The notes under the pieces were generated by a model. The model was not told where the DNA came from and made no database searches. It saw only the letters and a program-made list of their open reading frames with translations. 64,000 nucleotides of DNA from RGIG5299 sp045588575 (GTDB taxonomy: Bacteria > Bacillota > Clostridia > Oscillospirales > RGIG5299): contig JAZNEJ010000012.1 of the NCBI GenBank assembly GCA_045588575.1, positions 4,333 through 68,332 of the forward strand, read 5' to 3'. This document shows, in pieces, positions 33,389-42,457 of this stretch. The position numbers and the translations under genes were made by a program. The stretch's first letter is position 1. Every line of letters begins with the position of its first letter.

Positions 33389-33417
33389 ATAATACCATAA
33401 AATACAAAATAAATCAA
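33389..33417 (-). promoter_or_regulatory. Sigma-A promoter of the thrE-pur-apgM operon
   Basis: On the minus strand: TTGATT, 17-base spacer, TATTAT, about 55 bases before thrE. No purine riboswitch is visible in the short leader. Confidence 0.65.
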
Positions 33418-33460
33418 TATTTTATACCATTATTTTTTGCAAATTATTCAATGAGTTCTA

Positions 33461-33489
33461 TTGACAAAAAACACATTCTGTTGTAACAT
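33461..33489 (+). promoter_or_regulatory. Sigma-A promoter of parE-parC
   Basis: TTGACA, 17-base spacer, TAACAT, about 85 bases before the parE start. Confidence 0.6.
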
Positions 33490-33572
33490 ATTAACAAACA
33501 AACCACTATATATAGGTTTTTAAAACGATTTTTTCTTTTTTTGAACAGATATATCCGAAGGGAAAGATTCTT

Positions 33573-35549
33573 TTGTCTAAAAAGCAGTATACCAATGAAA
33601 GCATATCGTCTTTAAAAGGCGCCGACCGCGTTAGAAAACGTCCCGCCGTTATTTTCGGTTCCGACGGCGTTGAGGGTTGCCGACATACTTTTATTGAAAT
33701 TCTTTCAAACTCAATAGACGAAGCAAAAGAAGGTTACGGTAACAAAATTATCGTTACCCGTTTCAATGACGGCTTCGTTGAGGTTACCGACTTCGGACGA
33801 GGAACTCCCGTAGACTTTAACAACAAAGAAAATCGCTATAATTGGGAGCTTATTTACTGCGAGCTTTATGCGGGCGGAAAATATTCAAATGATGGCGGAA
33901 ACTATGAATATTCTCTCGGTTTGAACGGTTTGGGCCTTTGTGCCACTCAATATGCCTCCGAGCGTATGGAGGTTGAAATTTTCAGAGACGGCTTCAGATA
34001 TTTCTTGGAATTTGAAAAGGGTGAAAATAAGGGCGGTCTTTTAAAAGAGCCCACCACCCACAAGCAAACCGGAACGAGAACGAAGTGGAAACCTGATATC
34101 GACGTTTTTACCGATATTAACATATCTTCCGATTTCATTGAAAACACAATTGACAAACAGGCCATTGTAAATAAAGGAATTCGTTTTGTTTTTAAAGACC
34201 AGCGCCCCAACGGTTCTTTCGAAACGAAGGAATTCTTCTATGAAAACGGCATAAGCGATTATATTAAAATTCTTGCGGGTGATTCTGCTTTTTCCGAACC
34301 CGTTTTCGTAACCGCCGAAAGACAGGGCCGCGACCGTGAAGACAAGCCCGAATATAAGGTTAAAATTGAAACGGCGTTTTGTTTTTCAAACAAATATCAA
34401 GGTCTTGAATATTTCCACAATTCAAGCTGTTTGGAGCACGGCGGAAGCCCCGAAAAAGCAGTTAAAAGCGCATTTGTTTCCGCATTTGACGCTTATATTA
34501 AGCAAATTAACAAATATAACAAAAACGAATCGAAAATTACTTTTATAGACGTTCAGGAATGTCTCATTCTTATTTCAAACACCTATTCTACCATTACTTC
34601 TTACGAAAACCAAACGAAAAAAGCCATCACCAACGTATTTATTCAGCAGGCGATGACCGATTTTTTGAAAGAACAGCTTGAAATTTGGTTTAAAGAGCAT
34701 CCCCAAGAAGCAACCCGTGTTGCCGAACAGCTTCTTGCCAATAAGCGTTCAAGAGAAAACGCCGAAAAAAGCCGTCAAATAATGAAAGTTAAGCTTACCG
34801 GCGCTATTGATATAACCAACAGAATTGAAAAATTCGTTGACTGCCGCTCGAAAGATATTTCCAAGCGTGAGCTTTACATAGTTGAGGGCGACTCGGCTTT
34901 AGGCTCGTGTAAGCAAGGCAGAGATTCGGAATTTCAGGCAATTATGCCCGTTAGAGGTAAAATTTTAAACTGTTTAAAAGCCGATTACGATAAAATTTTC
35001 AAAAGCGAAGTTATAACCAATCTTATCAAGGTTTTGGGCTGTGGCGTTGAAGTAAAGCTTAAAAATGCAAAAGATATAGGCGGCTTCGATATAAACAATT
35101 TAAGATGGAATAAAATTATAATTTGTACCGATGCCGACGTTGACGGTTATCAAATCCGCGCCCTTATTCTTACAATGATATATCGTCTGCTCCCCACTCT
35201 TATAAACGAGGGTTATATTTACATTGCCGAAACTCCGCTTTACGAAATTGCTTATAAAGGCGAATCTTATTTTGCTTATGACGAGCAGGAAAAACAGCGC
35301 ATTTTGGAAATGTTGGGCGACGTTAAGGTTTCGATTTCACGTTCAAAAGGTTTGGGTGAAAACGAGCCCGATATGATGTGGCTTACAACAATGAATCCGA
35401 AAACGCGCCGTTTAACCAAAATTTTACCCGAAGACGTTACCGAAACCGAAGAAATTTTTAATATTTTGCTCGGTGATAATTTGGAAGGCAGAAAAGATTA
35501 TATTGCCGCTTTCGGCAGCGATTATCTCGATGATTTAGATTTATCTTAA
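33573..35549 (+). CDS. parE: Type IIA DNA topoisomerase subunit B (topoisomerase IV ParE-like)
   Basis: 658 aa. GHKL ATPase domain: EILSNSIDEA (Mg-binding), VTDFGRGTP, SLGLNGLGL (lid); transducer domain; TOPRIM with YIVEGDSALGSCKQGRD and ICTDADVDGYQIR; C-terminal SRSKGLGENEPDMMW. Works with the adjacent A subunit to decatenate daughter chromosomes using ATP. The ATP-lid GLNGLGLC departs from the common GGLHGVGA. TTG start at 33573, with AAGGGAAAG about 9 bases upstream. Confidence 0.9.
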   Translation: MSKKQYTNESISSLKGADRVRKRPAVIFGSDGVEGCRHTFIEILSNSIDEAKEGYGNKIIVTRFNDGFVEVTDFGRGTPVDFNNKENRYNWELIYCELYAGGKYSNDGGNYEYSLGLNGLGLCATQYASERMEVEIFRDGFRYFLEFEKGENKGGLLKEPTTHKQTGTRTKWKPDIDVFTDINISSDFIENTIDKQAIVNKGIRFVFKDQRPNGSFETKEFFYENGISDYIKILAGDSAFSEPVFVTAERQGRDREDKPEYKVKIETAFCFSNKYQGLEYFHNSSCLEHGGSPEKAVKSAFVSAFDAYIKQINKYNKNESKITFIDVQECLILISNTYSTITSYENQTKKAITNVFIQQAMTDFLKEQLEIWFKEHPQEATRVAEQLLANKRSRENAEKSRQIMKVKLTGAIDITNRIEKFVDCRSKDISKRELYIVEGDSALGSCKQGRDSEFQAIMPVRGKILNCLKADYDKIFKSEVITNLIKVLGCGVEVKLKNAKDIGGFDINNLRWNKIIICTDADVDGYQIRALILTMIYRLLPTLINEGYIYIAETPLYEIAYKGESYFAYDEQEKQRILEMLGDVKVSISRSKGLGENEPDMMWLTTMNPKTRRLTKILPEDVTETEEIFNILLGDNLEGRKDYIAAFGSDYLDDLDLS

Positions 35550-35567
35550 CGAAGGGAGAGAGCTTAA

Positions 35568-38273
35568 TTGAAAGATAATAAAGATATTTTTTCAAACGAC
35601 AGCATGATGGATGACTACATGCAATCTTCCTTCGATGATTTTTTCGGCAGCGATGACGGTCTTATTTTAAAGCCGAAAAACGAACCCGACGACCTTTTTA
35701 AAGCTATAGACGAGGCTTTTGGCGGAAGCTCCGAGCCCGAATCGGCGGAAGAAACAAAAGAAACGGCAGAAGAAGTTTTACCAAAAGAAGCCGAGCCTCT
35801 TACCTCTTTTAAAGAAGCTGCTTCGGAACCTGAGAAAGAAATAATTTCCGAGCTTCCCAAGCTTGTTAAGGAAGAAGAGAAAAAAGAAGAAAAGCTTGTT
35901 AAAGATGATGCCGCCCAAAGAATTGCGCTTCTTAAAGAAAAGGCTGAAAAAGAAAAGAAAAACAAGCCCGAATTGGAAAGGGTAATTTTCCCGAATATCG
36001 TTTCTACTTTAAACTCCAAAGACGAAAAATCCGATAAACCGAAAAAAGCAAAAAAGGGCAAAAAAGCGGCCGTCGAAACAGTTGATTTCGATAACGAGCC
36101 AAAAGCTCCTCTTTTTGCTCCGCAGGGAATTACAAGCACTCTTAAGCAAAACTATATGCCCTACACAATGAGCGTTATTATTTCCCGTGCAATTCCCGAA
36201 ATAGACGGCTTTAAGCCCTCGCACAGAAAGCTTCTTTATACAATGTATAAAATGGGATTATTATCGGGCGGGCTTACAAAATCGGCAAATATCGTCGGTA
36301 CTACCATGCGCCTTAATCCCCACGGCGATGCCGCAATTTACGATACTATGGTGCGTCTTGCCAGAGGTAACGAAACCTTGCTTCATCCTTTCGTTGAAAG
36401 TAAAGGAAACTTCGGCAAACACTATTCAAGAGATATGCAGTGTGCCGCATCACGTTACACCGAAGCAAAGCTTTCTTCGATTTGCGCAGAGCTTTTTAAA
36501 AACATCGATAAAAACAACGTAAAATTAGTTGATAACTATGACGGCACTTTAAAAGAACCCACCTTGCTTCCCGTTACCTTCCCTAACATTCTCATAACTC
36601 CCAGTATAGGTATTGCGGTTGGTATGGCATCTTCAGTTTGTTCTTTCAATCTTTCGGAGGTTTGCGATACCACAATTGAATATATTAAAAATCCCGATTG
36701 CGACATTATGAACACCTTAAAAGCTCCCGATTTTTCTACCGGCGGCCAGATTATTCTTTCTCACGAAGAAATGAGAAACATTTACAATACCGGTCGAGGC
36801 AGCTTTAAAATGAGAGCAAAATACCGTGTGGATGACGACGGACGTATTGAAATTTACGAAATCCCCTATTCCACCACCATTGAAGCTATTATAGATAAAA
36901 TTATTGCTCTCATAAAAGAAGGAAAAATTAAAGAAATTTCCGAAATAAGAGATGAAACCGATAAGGAAGGTCTTAGAATTGCAATTGAGTTAAAACGAGG
37001 AAACGACCCCGATAAGCTTATGCAAAAGCTCTTTGCAATTACTCCCTTGCAAGATAGTTTCGGTTGCAACTTTAACATACTTATTAACGGTTCTCCGAGA
37101 GTTATGGGTATTAAAGAAATTCTCGATGAATGGCTTATTTTCAGAATTGAATGCATTAAAAACGAGCTTAATTTCGACCTTCAAAAAATGCGTGAAAAGC
37201 TTCATTTGCTTTACGGTCTTAAGAAAATTATTCTCGATATTGATAAGGCCATTAAAATTGTTCGAGAAACCGAAGAAGACAGTGAGGTTGTTCCTAATCT
37301 TATTATCGGTTTCGGAATCGATGAAGCTCAGGCTGAATTTGTCGCCGATATAAAGCTTAGAAATTTAAACAAGCAATATCTTTTAAATAAGATTTCGGAA
37401 GTCGAGGAGCTTGAAAAATCCATTGCCGATACTGAGTCAACCCTTGCAAGCAAGGCAAAAATAAAGAATATTATTATCAAAGACCTTGAACAAATCAAGA
37501 AAAAATACGGTATTCCGAGAAAATCGGATATTATTTTCAAGGACGATATAGAAACCTATTCCGCCGAAGAAGAAGTGCCCGATTTCAACGTAAATATTTT
37601 CTTTACAAAAAGCGGTTATTTCAAAAAAATCACTCCTCTCTCTCTTAGAATGAACAGCGAACAAAGACTTAAAGAAGATGATGAAATTATATTCTCAAAA
37701 GAGGTTTCAAACAAGTGCGACTTGCTTTTCTTTACCGATAAATGTCAGGTTTACAAGAGCAAGGTTTCCGATTTCCAAGAGTGCAAGGCTTCTGTTTTAG
37801 GTCACTTTATTCCCTCTTCTTTGGGCTTTGAAAACAACGAAAACCCCTTATTTATGGCGGTTACAGCCGACTATAAAGGTTTTATACTTGTCACCTTTAA
37901 AAACGGTAAGGCGGCTAAAATTTCACTTTCTGCTTTTGAAACAAAAACAAACAGAAAGAAGCTTATTAACGCTTATTCCGATAAGTCCGAAGCGGTTGCA
38001 TTTTTCTGCGATTCGGCTGACTTTGACCTCTTACTCCGTGCTTCAAACGACAGATTCCTTTCGGTAAATACCGCAATGATTTCAGAGAAAACAACAAAAA
38101 ACACCCAGGGCGTTCAGGTTATCACTTTAAAGGGCAAAAACACATTATTTTCCGCAAAGCGACTTGAAGCGGATGATTTTGTAAATCCTCACCGATATAA
38201 AACAAAAAACATTCCCGCGGCGGGTTCTTTCTTAAGCGAAGACGATAAAAAGAAAAATCAGCTCACGTTGTAA
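35568..38273 (+). CDS. parC: Type IIA DNA topoisomerase subunit A (ParC-like) with long charged N-terminal extension
   Basis: 901 aa. Residues about 1-185 are a low-complexity, Glu/Lys-rich extension not present in ordinary ParC/GyrA. The core begins near residue 185: MPYTMSVIISRAIPEIDGFKPSHRKLLYTM, with catalytic Tyr in QCAASRYTEAKL, then the winged-helix/tower domain and coiled-coil (about 560-660). The C-terminal part has only a few beta-propeller-like blades (FTKSGYFKKITP, LVTFKNGKAAKISL). TTG start with GAAGGGAGAG at 7 bases; 18 bases after parE. The extension may recruit partners; its role is unknown. Confidence 0.88.
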   Translation: MKDNKDIFSNDSMMDDYMQSSFDDFFGSDDGLILKPKNEPDDLFKAIDEAFGGSSEPESAEETKETAEEVLPKEAEPLTSFKEAASEPEKEIISELPKLVKEEEKKEEKLVKDDAAQRIALLKEKAEKEKKNKPELERVIFPNIVSTLNSKDEKSDKPKKAKKGKKAAVETVDFDNEPKAPLFAPQGITSTLKQNYMPYTMSVIISRAIPEIDGFKPSHRKLLYTMYKMGLLSGGLTKSANIVGTTMRLNPHGDAAIYDTMVRLARGNETLLHPFVESKGNFGKHYSRDMQCAASRYTEAKLSSICAELFKNIDKNNVKLVDNYDGTLKEPTLLPVTFPNILITPSIGIAVGMASSVCSFNLSEVCDTTIEYIKNPDCDIMNTLKAPDFSTGGQIILSHEEMRNIYNTGRGSFKMRAKYRVDDDGRIEIYEIPYSTTIEAIIDKIIALIKEGKIKEISEIRDETDKEGLRIAIELKRGNDPDKLMQKLFAITPLQDSFGCNFNILINGSPRVMGIKEILDEWLIFRIECIKNELNFDLQKMREKLHLLYGLKKIILDIDKAIKIVRETEEDSEVVPNLIIGFGIDEAQAEFVADIKLRNLNKQYLLNKISEVEELEKSIADTESTLASKAKIKNIIIKDLEQIKKKYGIPRKSDIIFKDDIETYSAEEEVPDFNVNIFFTKSGYFKKITPLSLRMNSEQRLKEDDEIIFSKEVSNKCDLLFFTDKCQVYKSKVSDFQECKASVLGHFIPSSLGFENNENPLFMAVTADYKGFILVTFKNGKAAKISLSAFETKTNRKKLINAYSDKSEAVAFFCDSADFDLLLRASNDRFLSVNTAMISEKTTKNTQGVQVITLKGKNTLFSAKRLEADDFVNPHRYKTKNIPAAGSFLSEDDKKKNQLTL

Positions 38274-38280
38274 AATTGAA

Positions 38281-38310
38281 AAATAACGGCTTTTGTAGCC
38301 GTTATTTTTT
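38281..38310 (+). terminator. Terminator of parE-parC
   Basis: Stem AAATAACGGC with GCCGTTATTT around TTTTGTA, then T-run. Confidence 0.85.
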
Positions 38311-38340
38311 TGTTGCATATTATGATTTTGAGGTGATTTT

Positions 38341-39627
38341 ATGCTTATTCTCAAGCAAGGAAACACGGGACCTTACGTTGAAATGCTTCAATTAGCCTTA
38401 AAACGCGCAGGTTATTTAACGGGCAAAATCGACGGTATTTTCGGTCCTTTAACAAAATCGGATTTAATAAAATATCAGAAGGATTACGGTCTTTTGTCCG
38501 ACGGAATTATGGGAGAAAAAACCTTTAATTCAATAAAGCAATATATAACGGGTTACGGAATATACAGCGCAAAACGCGGAGAGGAAATTTCAAGCATAGC
38601 AAAAAAATTCAATTCCACGGAATTTCTTATAAAAACGGCAAACCCAACTCTTTCAGGGAATTTAATACCATCCGCTTTGAAAATTGTAATTCCTTACAGG
38701 GTAACCGTTGCAACGAGTGATATAAGCTACACGGCCTTGCTCGTTTCTCTTATTTGCGACGGATTAATTAAAAGATATCCTTTTATTAAAGGTTTTAGTT
38801 ACGGAAAAAGCGTTTTGGGAAGAAATTTGCAGGGGTTAAAAATAGGAAACGGAAAAAATCAGCTTATGGCAAATGCAGCTCATCACGCAAACGAGTGGAT
38901 AACCATTCCCGTTTTACTTAGATTTTGCGAGGATTACGCCAAGGCCTATTCTCAAAACACAAAAATCTTAAATTACAATGCAAGAGAGCTTTTCGAGTTA
39001 ACAAGCTTTACCCTTCTTCCTTTGGTCAATCCGGACGGTGTTGATTTAGTTACCGGTGCAATTCCCGATTCAAGTGAAATTTACGAAAAAGCCGAAGCTT
39101 TAAACTACACAAATCTTCCTTTCCCTTCCGCTTGGAAAGCAAATATTGCAGGTACCGACCTTAATTTAAACTATCCTGCAGGATGGGAAAAAGCAAAGGA
39201 AATTAAATATTCTCAAGGCTACACCTCTCCTGCACCGAGAGATTTTGTAGGATTTTTCCCTCTTTCAGCCCCCGAAAGCCGTGCGGTATATAATTTAACT
39301 AAACAAAACGATTATCAAATAACCCTTTCTTATCACACTCAAGGGGAAACGATTTATTGGAAATATGCCGATTACCTCCCCGAATATTCGGAAGAAATTG
39401 CGGCGTTCTTTTCAAAGGTGAGCGGTTATTTATATGAAGTAACACCCGAAGCCTCAGGTTATGCGGGCTATAAAGATTGGTTTATTATGAATTATAATCG
39501 ACCGGGTTACACCATTGAAGCAGGTCTTGGAATAAACCCGTTGCCGCTTTCGCAGTTTGACAAAATATACGAGGCAAATTTGCCTATTTTAGCAGGTGCC
39601 GCAGCAATCGTAAGCAAAGGAAGATAA
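38341..39627 (+). CDS. M14-family zinc carboxypeptidase with peptidoglycan-binding and LysM domains
   Basis: 428 aa, cell-wall-directed. PG_binding_1 domain at 4-65 (QGNTGPYVEMLQLALKRAGY, GIFGPLTKSDLIKYQ), LysM-like at 70-120 (YSAKRGEEISSIAKKFN), then an M14 domain: Zn ligands His and Glu in AHHANEWIT, NPDGVDLV, the third ligand in YHTQGETIYW and catalytic Glu in GYTIEAGLG. This matches gamma-D-glutamyl-diaminopimelate peptidase I-type enzymes that trim stem peptides. No signal peptide is seen, as in some spore-lysis enzymes. It lies between parC and the SpoIID-like gene. Confidence 0.87.
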   Translation: MLILKQGNTGPYVEMLQLALKRAGYLTGKIDGIFGPLTKSDLIKYQKDYGLLSDGIMGEKTFNSIKQYITGYGIYSAKRGEEISSIAKKFNSTEFLIKTANPTLSGNLIPSALKIVIPYRVTVATSDISYTALLVSLICDGLIKRYPFIKGFSYGKSVLGRNLQGLKIGNGKNQLMANAAHHANEWITIPVLLRFCEDYAKAYSQNTKILNYNARELFELTSFTLLPLVNPDGVDLVTGAIPDSSEIYEKAEALNYTNLPFPSAWKANIAGTDLNLNYPAGWEKAKEIKYSQGYTSPAPRDFVGFFPLSAPESRAVYNLTKQNDYQITLSYHTQGETIYWKYADYLPEYSEEIAAFFSKVSGYLYEVTPEASGYAGYKDWFIMNYNRPGYTIEAGLGINPLPLSQFDKIYEANLPILAGAAAIVSKGR

Positions 39628-39662
39628 AAAAATACCCACTCCGAGCAACCGGGGTGGGTATT
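39625..39662 (-). terminator. Terminator of the SpoIID-like gene
   Basis: Stem AATACCCACTCCG (39631-39643) with CGGGGTGGGTATT (39650-39662), one wobble pair, then TTTTTTT on the minus strand. It may also slow plus-strand transcription from the M14 gene. Confidence 0.85.
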
Positions 39663-39665
39663 AAA

Positions 39666-42074
39666 TCAGTCAACGAGAATAATATTAACGTTTGTATAAT
39701 AATGATGGATTATTTCCTCTGCGGTAAAGCCTGCTTTTGAACGTCCGAAGGTACCCTCTTGGCTAAGTCCTACGCCGTGGCCCCAGCCCGTTCCTTTAAT
39801 GATGTATTTGTAACGTTCGGGATTTAAAAACTCTATGCCGTTTGAGGTTTTTATTTCGAGCTCGAAAGGATATTCTTCAATGGTTTTTAATCCGTCTGCA
39901 GTCAAAACATAGGTTTCGTTTAACTTTCCGCTGTATTTTTCGGTAACTGAGCCGCTTACAACGTAAAAATCATCAAATTTATAATGAATATGGAAGTTGG
40001 GACTTTTAACAGCCGCAGTTTCAAATCCGGGAATTCCCATTCCGTTTTTAGACATAAACGACTTTATATTTCCGCCGTATTGAACGTAAACCTTTGTGCC
40101 GAACTCGTCTTCAAAAACAAGCTTCATGGGAATATCACCCAGCGGCGTTACAACCTCGGCATAGAATTTCACTATTTTGCCGACTTCTTTATCAAGACGT
40201 GTGGCATCAGTATATTCTTTTCCCGTTATAAAGCCTTCTGAAGTATAGTTGCGTAAAAGTCTGAAATAATCGGGCAGATTTTCTTTAAGATAATTTATGT
40301 AATCACGCAAATCTGCGGGAGTAAATTCGGTTTCCCATCTTCCGAAGCGAGCATTATCCAAATCCTCATAGGTATCTTCCACCTGATGCAAATACGAGGT
40401 TTGAGTTGTTCCCCAATATTGATAGTTCGAAAGGCTGAAGCCACCGTTTGAAGCGCTGTAAACGGCCTCTATTAAAGAATCGTTTCCTTTACTGTTTTTA
40501 TAGGTTATAACCATTCTCGAAGTGGTTTCAACCGCATCGGAAACCATTTTTGTTGCGTTTTGTATATTTCCGCCGTAAACCTGACAGTGAGAGCCGTCGC
40601 ATATATCAAAACCGTGAGCTGAATTTTTGCCGTGTGAGCTTGAGGTTAATATTTTTCTGAGAACGTAGGTTCTCGCAACGATTGCTTGAGTTCTATATGC
40701 TTCATACAAGCTTTGATTTGATGAATTCCCCATTTCGCGCATTAAAACGCCTTTTATATAGTCGTCTAAATTTACGTTGCTTACGGTTGTTATTGTGTAA
40801 TCGTTTTCGGGAACTCGGGCAATGTCTATGCTACCGTAATATGTTCTGCCCATATTTCTGTTCGCAACTGCCGCAGACATAGAATAAACTCTATGATAAA
40901 AATTATTACCGACCGAAGCAACGGCACGAAGCCATTTTTCAGCACAATCGAATTCAAAATAAATTTCTCCGCTTCTTTCATCCAAAACGGTTATACAGCT
41001 TTCGCTTCCGCCAACGGCTTCAAATGCAAGATAAGGATAAATATATTTTTCTTCCTCTTCCGAAGGATTTTCGTTAGAATCGTTTATTTCAGAGGAATTG
41101 TCGCTTTCCAAGAGCTCGGAAGAAGAATTGGAATTATCGTTGTTTTCGGGATACGAACTATCGTTTTCCGGAATTGAGGTATTATTTTCGGGTTCTTCGT
41201 TTATTTCAGACGAATCGTTTGAATTAACGTCCGAAGACGTTTCGGAATTAACCTCTGAAGATGTTTCTTCACTTGAATTCAAAGAAGAGTCATTTTCGAT
41301 TTCTGAGCTTGAATTATCTTCGGGAGGAAGCTCGGAGCTACTGTTTTCGGGCGTTTCCGAACTATTATCGCTTGGAATATCAGAGCTGTTATCTTCGGGA
41401 ACGTCGGAGCTGTTGTTTTCTTCCTCGGTTTTGTTGAGAATTTCAATTGCAGCGTTGTAAACTGCCAAAACCTCAGCCAAATCGTCTTCGGCTTCTTCCA
41501 AAGAAAAATAACCACCTATTCTCAAATAATAAGCATCTTCAACGTAAGCGGGAAAAACCTTATAACCGCAATCGGTTAAAACTTTTTTAATAGGCTCAAA
41601 CTCTTCAACCGAGATAAACGGGTTTGAAATTTGAATATGGTAATTTCCTGCATAAACAGAATATGAGCCGTGCGAAACGGTGTCGGCCCAGCCGCCGTAA
41701 TCCGAGCTCCAATTCGAACTGTAATAAAAATTACTGTCTATTACCGATGTTAGTGCAAATTGCCCGGGAAGTGTTTCGTATATATATTTTTCTTCCTTTG
41801 TAACGTTATCATAGACCTTAAAAATAACGTAGCGATTATTGGGATGCAATTCATCGGTTTCCTCATAGCCGTCGCCGTAATCACCAACTCTGAAAGAGGA
41901 ATAATTAACGTCGTTAGGGCCAACCTCAACTCTTACGATTTGATTTTCGTTAAACGTTATTCCGCCCTGCACCTTTTGAGAAAAGACAACGGAAAAAACG
42001 CCGGTAATTAAGGTTATTGAAATTACCGCGCAAATTATTCTTTTTACTGCAAAGTTTTTGTTTGCTTTCGTCAT
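39666..42074 (-). CDS. SpoIID/LytB-domain secreted protein with low-complexity linker
   Basis: 802 aa. Signal/anchor helix (residues 10-31), a SPOR-like region around 150-215 (ISVEEFEPIKKVLTDCGYKVF, YYLRIGGYFSLEEAEDDL), a ~120-residue Ser/Asn/Glu/Pro linker with repeated NSSE and SSE units (about 225-345), then the SpoIID domain (about 410-800): SNVNLDDYIKGVLMREMGNS, YRTQAIVARTYVLRK, GWGHGVGLSQEGTFGRSKAG and EIIHHYYTNV. SpoIID is a lytic transglycosylase needed in engulfment; this protein is much longer, so it may be a vegetative SpoIID-like enzyme rather than the sporulation one. Confidence 0.85.
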   Translation of the reverse strand: MTKANKNFAVKRIICAVISITLITGVFSVVFSQKVQGGITFNENQIVRVEVGPNDVNYSSFRVGDYGDGYEETDELHPNNRYVIFKVYDNVTKEEKYIYETLPGQFALTSVIDSNFYYSSNWSSDYGGWADTVSHGSYSVYAGNYHIQISNPFISVEEFEPIKKVLTDCGYKVFPAYVEDAYYLRIGGYFSLEEAEDDLAEVLAVYNAAIEILNKTEEENNSSDVPEDNSSDIPSDNSSETPENSSSELPPEDNSSSEIENDSSLNSSEETSSEVNSETSSDVNSNDSSEINEEPENNTSIPENDSSYPENNDNSNSSSELLESDNSSEINDSNENPSEEEEKYIYPYLAFEAVGGSESCITVLDERSGEIYFEFDCAEKWLRAVASVGNNFYHRVYSMSAAVANRNMGRTYYGSIDIARVPENDYTITTVSNVNLDDYIKGVLMREMGNSSNQSLYEAYRTQAIVARTYVLRKILTSSSHGKNSAHGFDICDGSHCQVYGGNIQNATKMVSDAVETTSRMVITYKNSKGNDSLIEAVYSASNGGFSLSNYQYWGTTQTSYLHQVEDTYEDLDNARFGRWETEFTPADLRDYINYLKENLPDYFRLLRNYTSEGFITGKEYTDATRLDKEVGKIVKFYAEVVTPLGDIPMKLVFEDEFGTKVYVQYGGNIKSFMSKNGMGIPGFETAAVKSPNFHIHYKFDDFYVVSGSVTEKYSGKLNETYVLTADGLKTIEEYPFELEIKTSNGIEFLNPERYKYIIKGTGWGHGVGLSQEGTFGRSKAGFTAEEIIHHYYTNVNIILVD

Positions 42075-42105
42075 CTTTTAAAATCTTTCTTTTTAATTTT
42101 CTTTA

Positions 42106-42134
42106 TTTATATAAAAACAGTTGACAATAATCAA
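42106..42134 (-). promoter_or_regulatory. Sigma-A promoter of the SpoIID-like gene
   Basis: On the minus strand: TTGATT, 17-base spacer, TATAAA. It overlaps the divergent promoter of the lysine operon. Confidence 0.6.
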
Positions 42135-42149
42135 TATAAGAGATATAAT
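42121..42149 (+). promoter_or_regulatory. Sigma-A promoter of the lysine riboswitch operon
   Basis: Consensus TTGACA, 17-base spacer, TATAAT, just upstream of the riboswitch. Confidence 0.85.
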
Positions 42150-42153
42150 ATTT

Positions 42154-42389
42154 GCGATAGAGGTGCGTTAACGATTATTAACATCCATATTTATGCTCCG
42201 GATGCTTATGGTGTGAAAGGCGTTATACGCCGAAGGAAAACTTTTTTCCGGTAAATGTTTTCCTGGTTGCAAAAGCGAAAGCTCTGCAACTGTCATTTGG
42301 TTGTTCAAATGAAGCGCTATCTTTGATACACGTATATTCTATATTTATATTATACATCAAAGATAGCCGGTTTTTCAACCGGTTTTTTT
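42154..42389 (+). promoter_or_regulatory. Lysine riboswitch (L-box) with transcription-termination platform
   Basis: The L-box core is recognisable: GATAGAGGTGCG at the P1 5' strand, TGTGAAAGGCG and ACGCCGAAGG around the central helix, CTGGTTGC, and ACTGTCATTT before the P1 3' strand CTATC (42317-42321). The CTATC also forms part of a 12-base stem, 42316-42327 with 42356-42367, which would act as antiterminator and borders the terminator at 42367-42389. Lysine binding should favour P1 and termination. It controls asd-dapA-dapB and probably the following genes. Confidence 0.85.
42367..42389 (+). terminator. Riboswitch terminator
   Basis: CCGGTT / AACCGG stem with TTTC loop, followed by seven T. 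Its first base is shared with the antiterminator stem. Confidence 0.8.
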
Positions 42390-42457
42390 CATCTTTATCT
42401 ATCTTTACAAAAAATTTAAAAATTATTATTTTCTTACATTAAAAGGGTTGGTGTTTT

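Noticed and set aside
41040..41440. CRISPR-like repetition in the low-complexity region
   Set aside because: The repeats are irregular codons for Ser, Asn and Glu within one reading frame, without fixed repeat-spacer length.
41098..41460. Ser/Glu-rich 120-codon frame on the plus strand
   Set aside because: It is the antisense shadow of the low-complexity linker in the SpoIID-like protein.
42154..42345. Cobalamin or T-box type leader
   Set aside because: The conserved segments (GAGGTGCG, GTGAAAGG, GCCGAAGG, CTGTC) and the downstream DAP genes fit a lysine riboswitch; no T-box or B12-box sequence was found.
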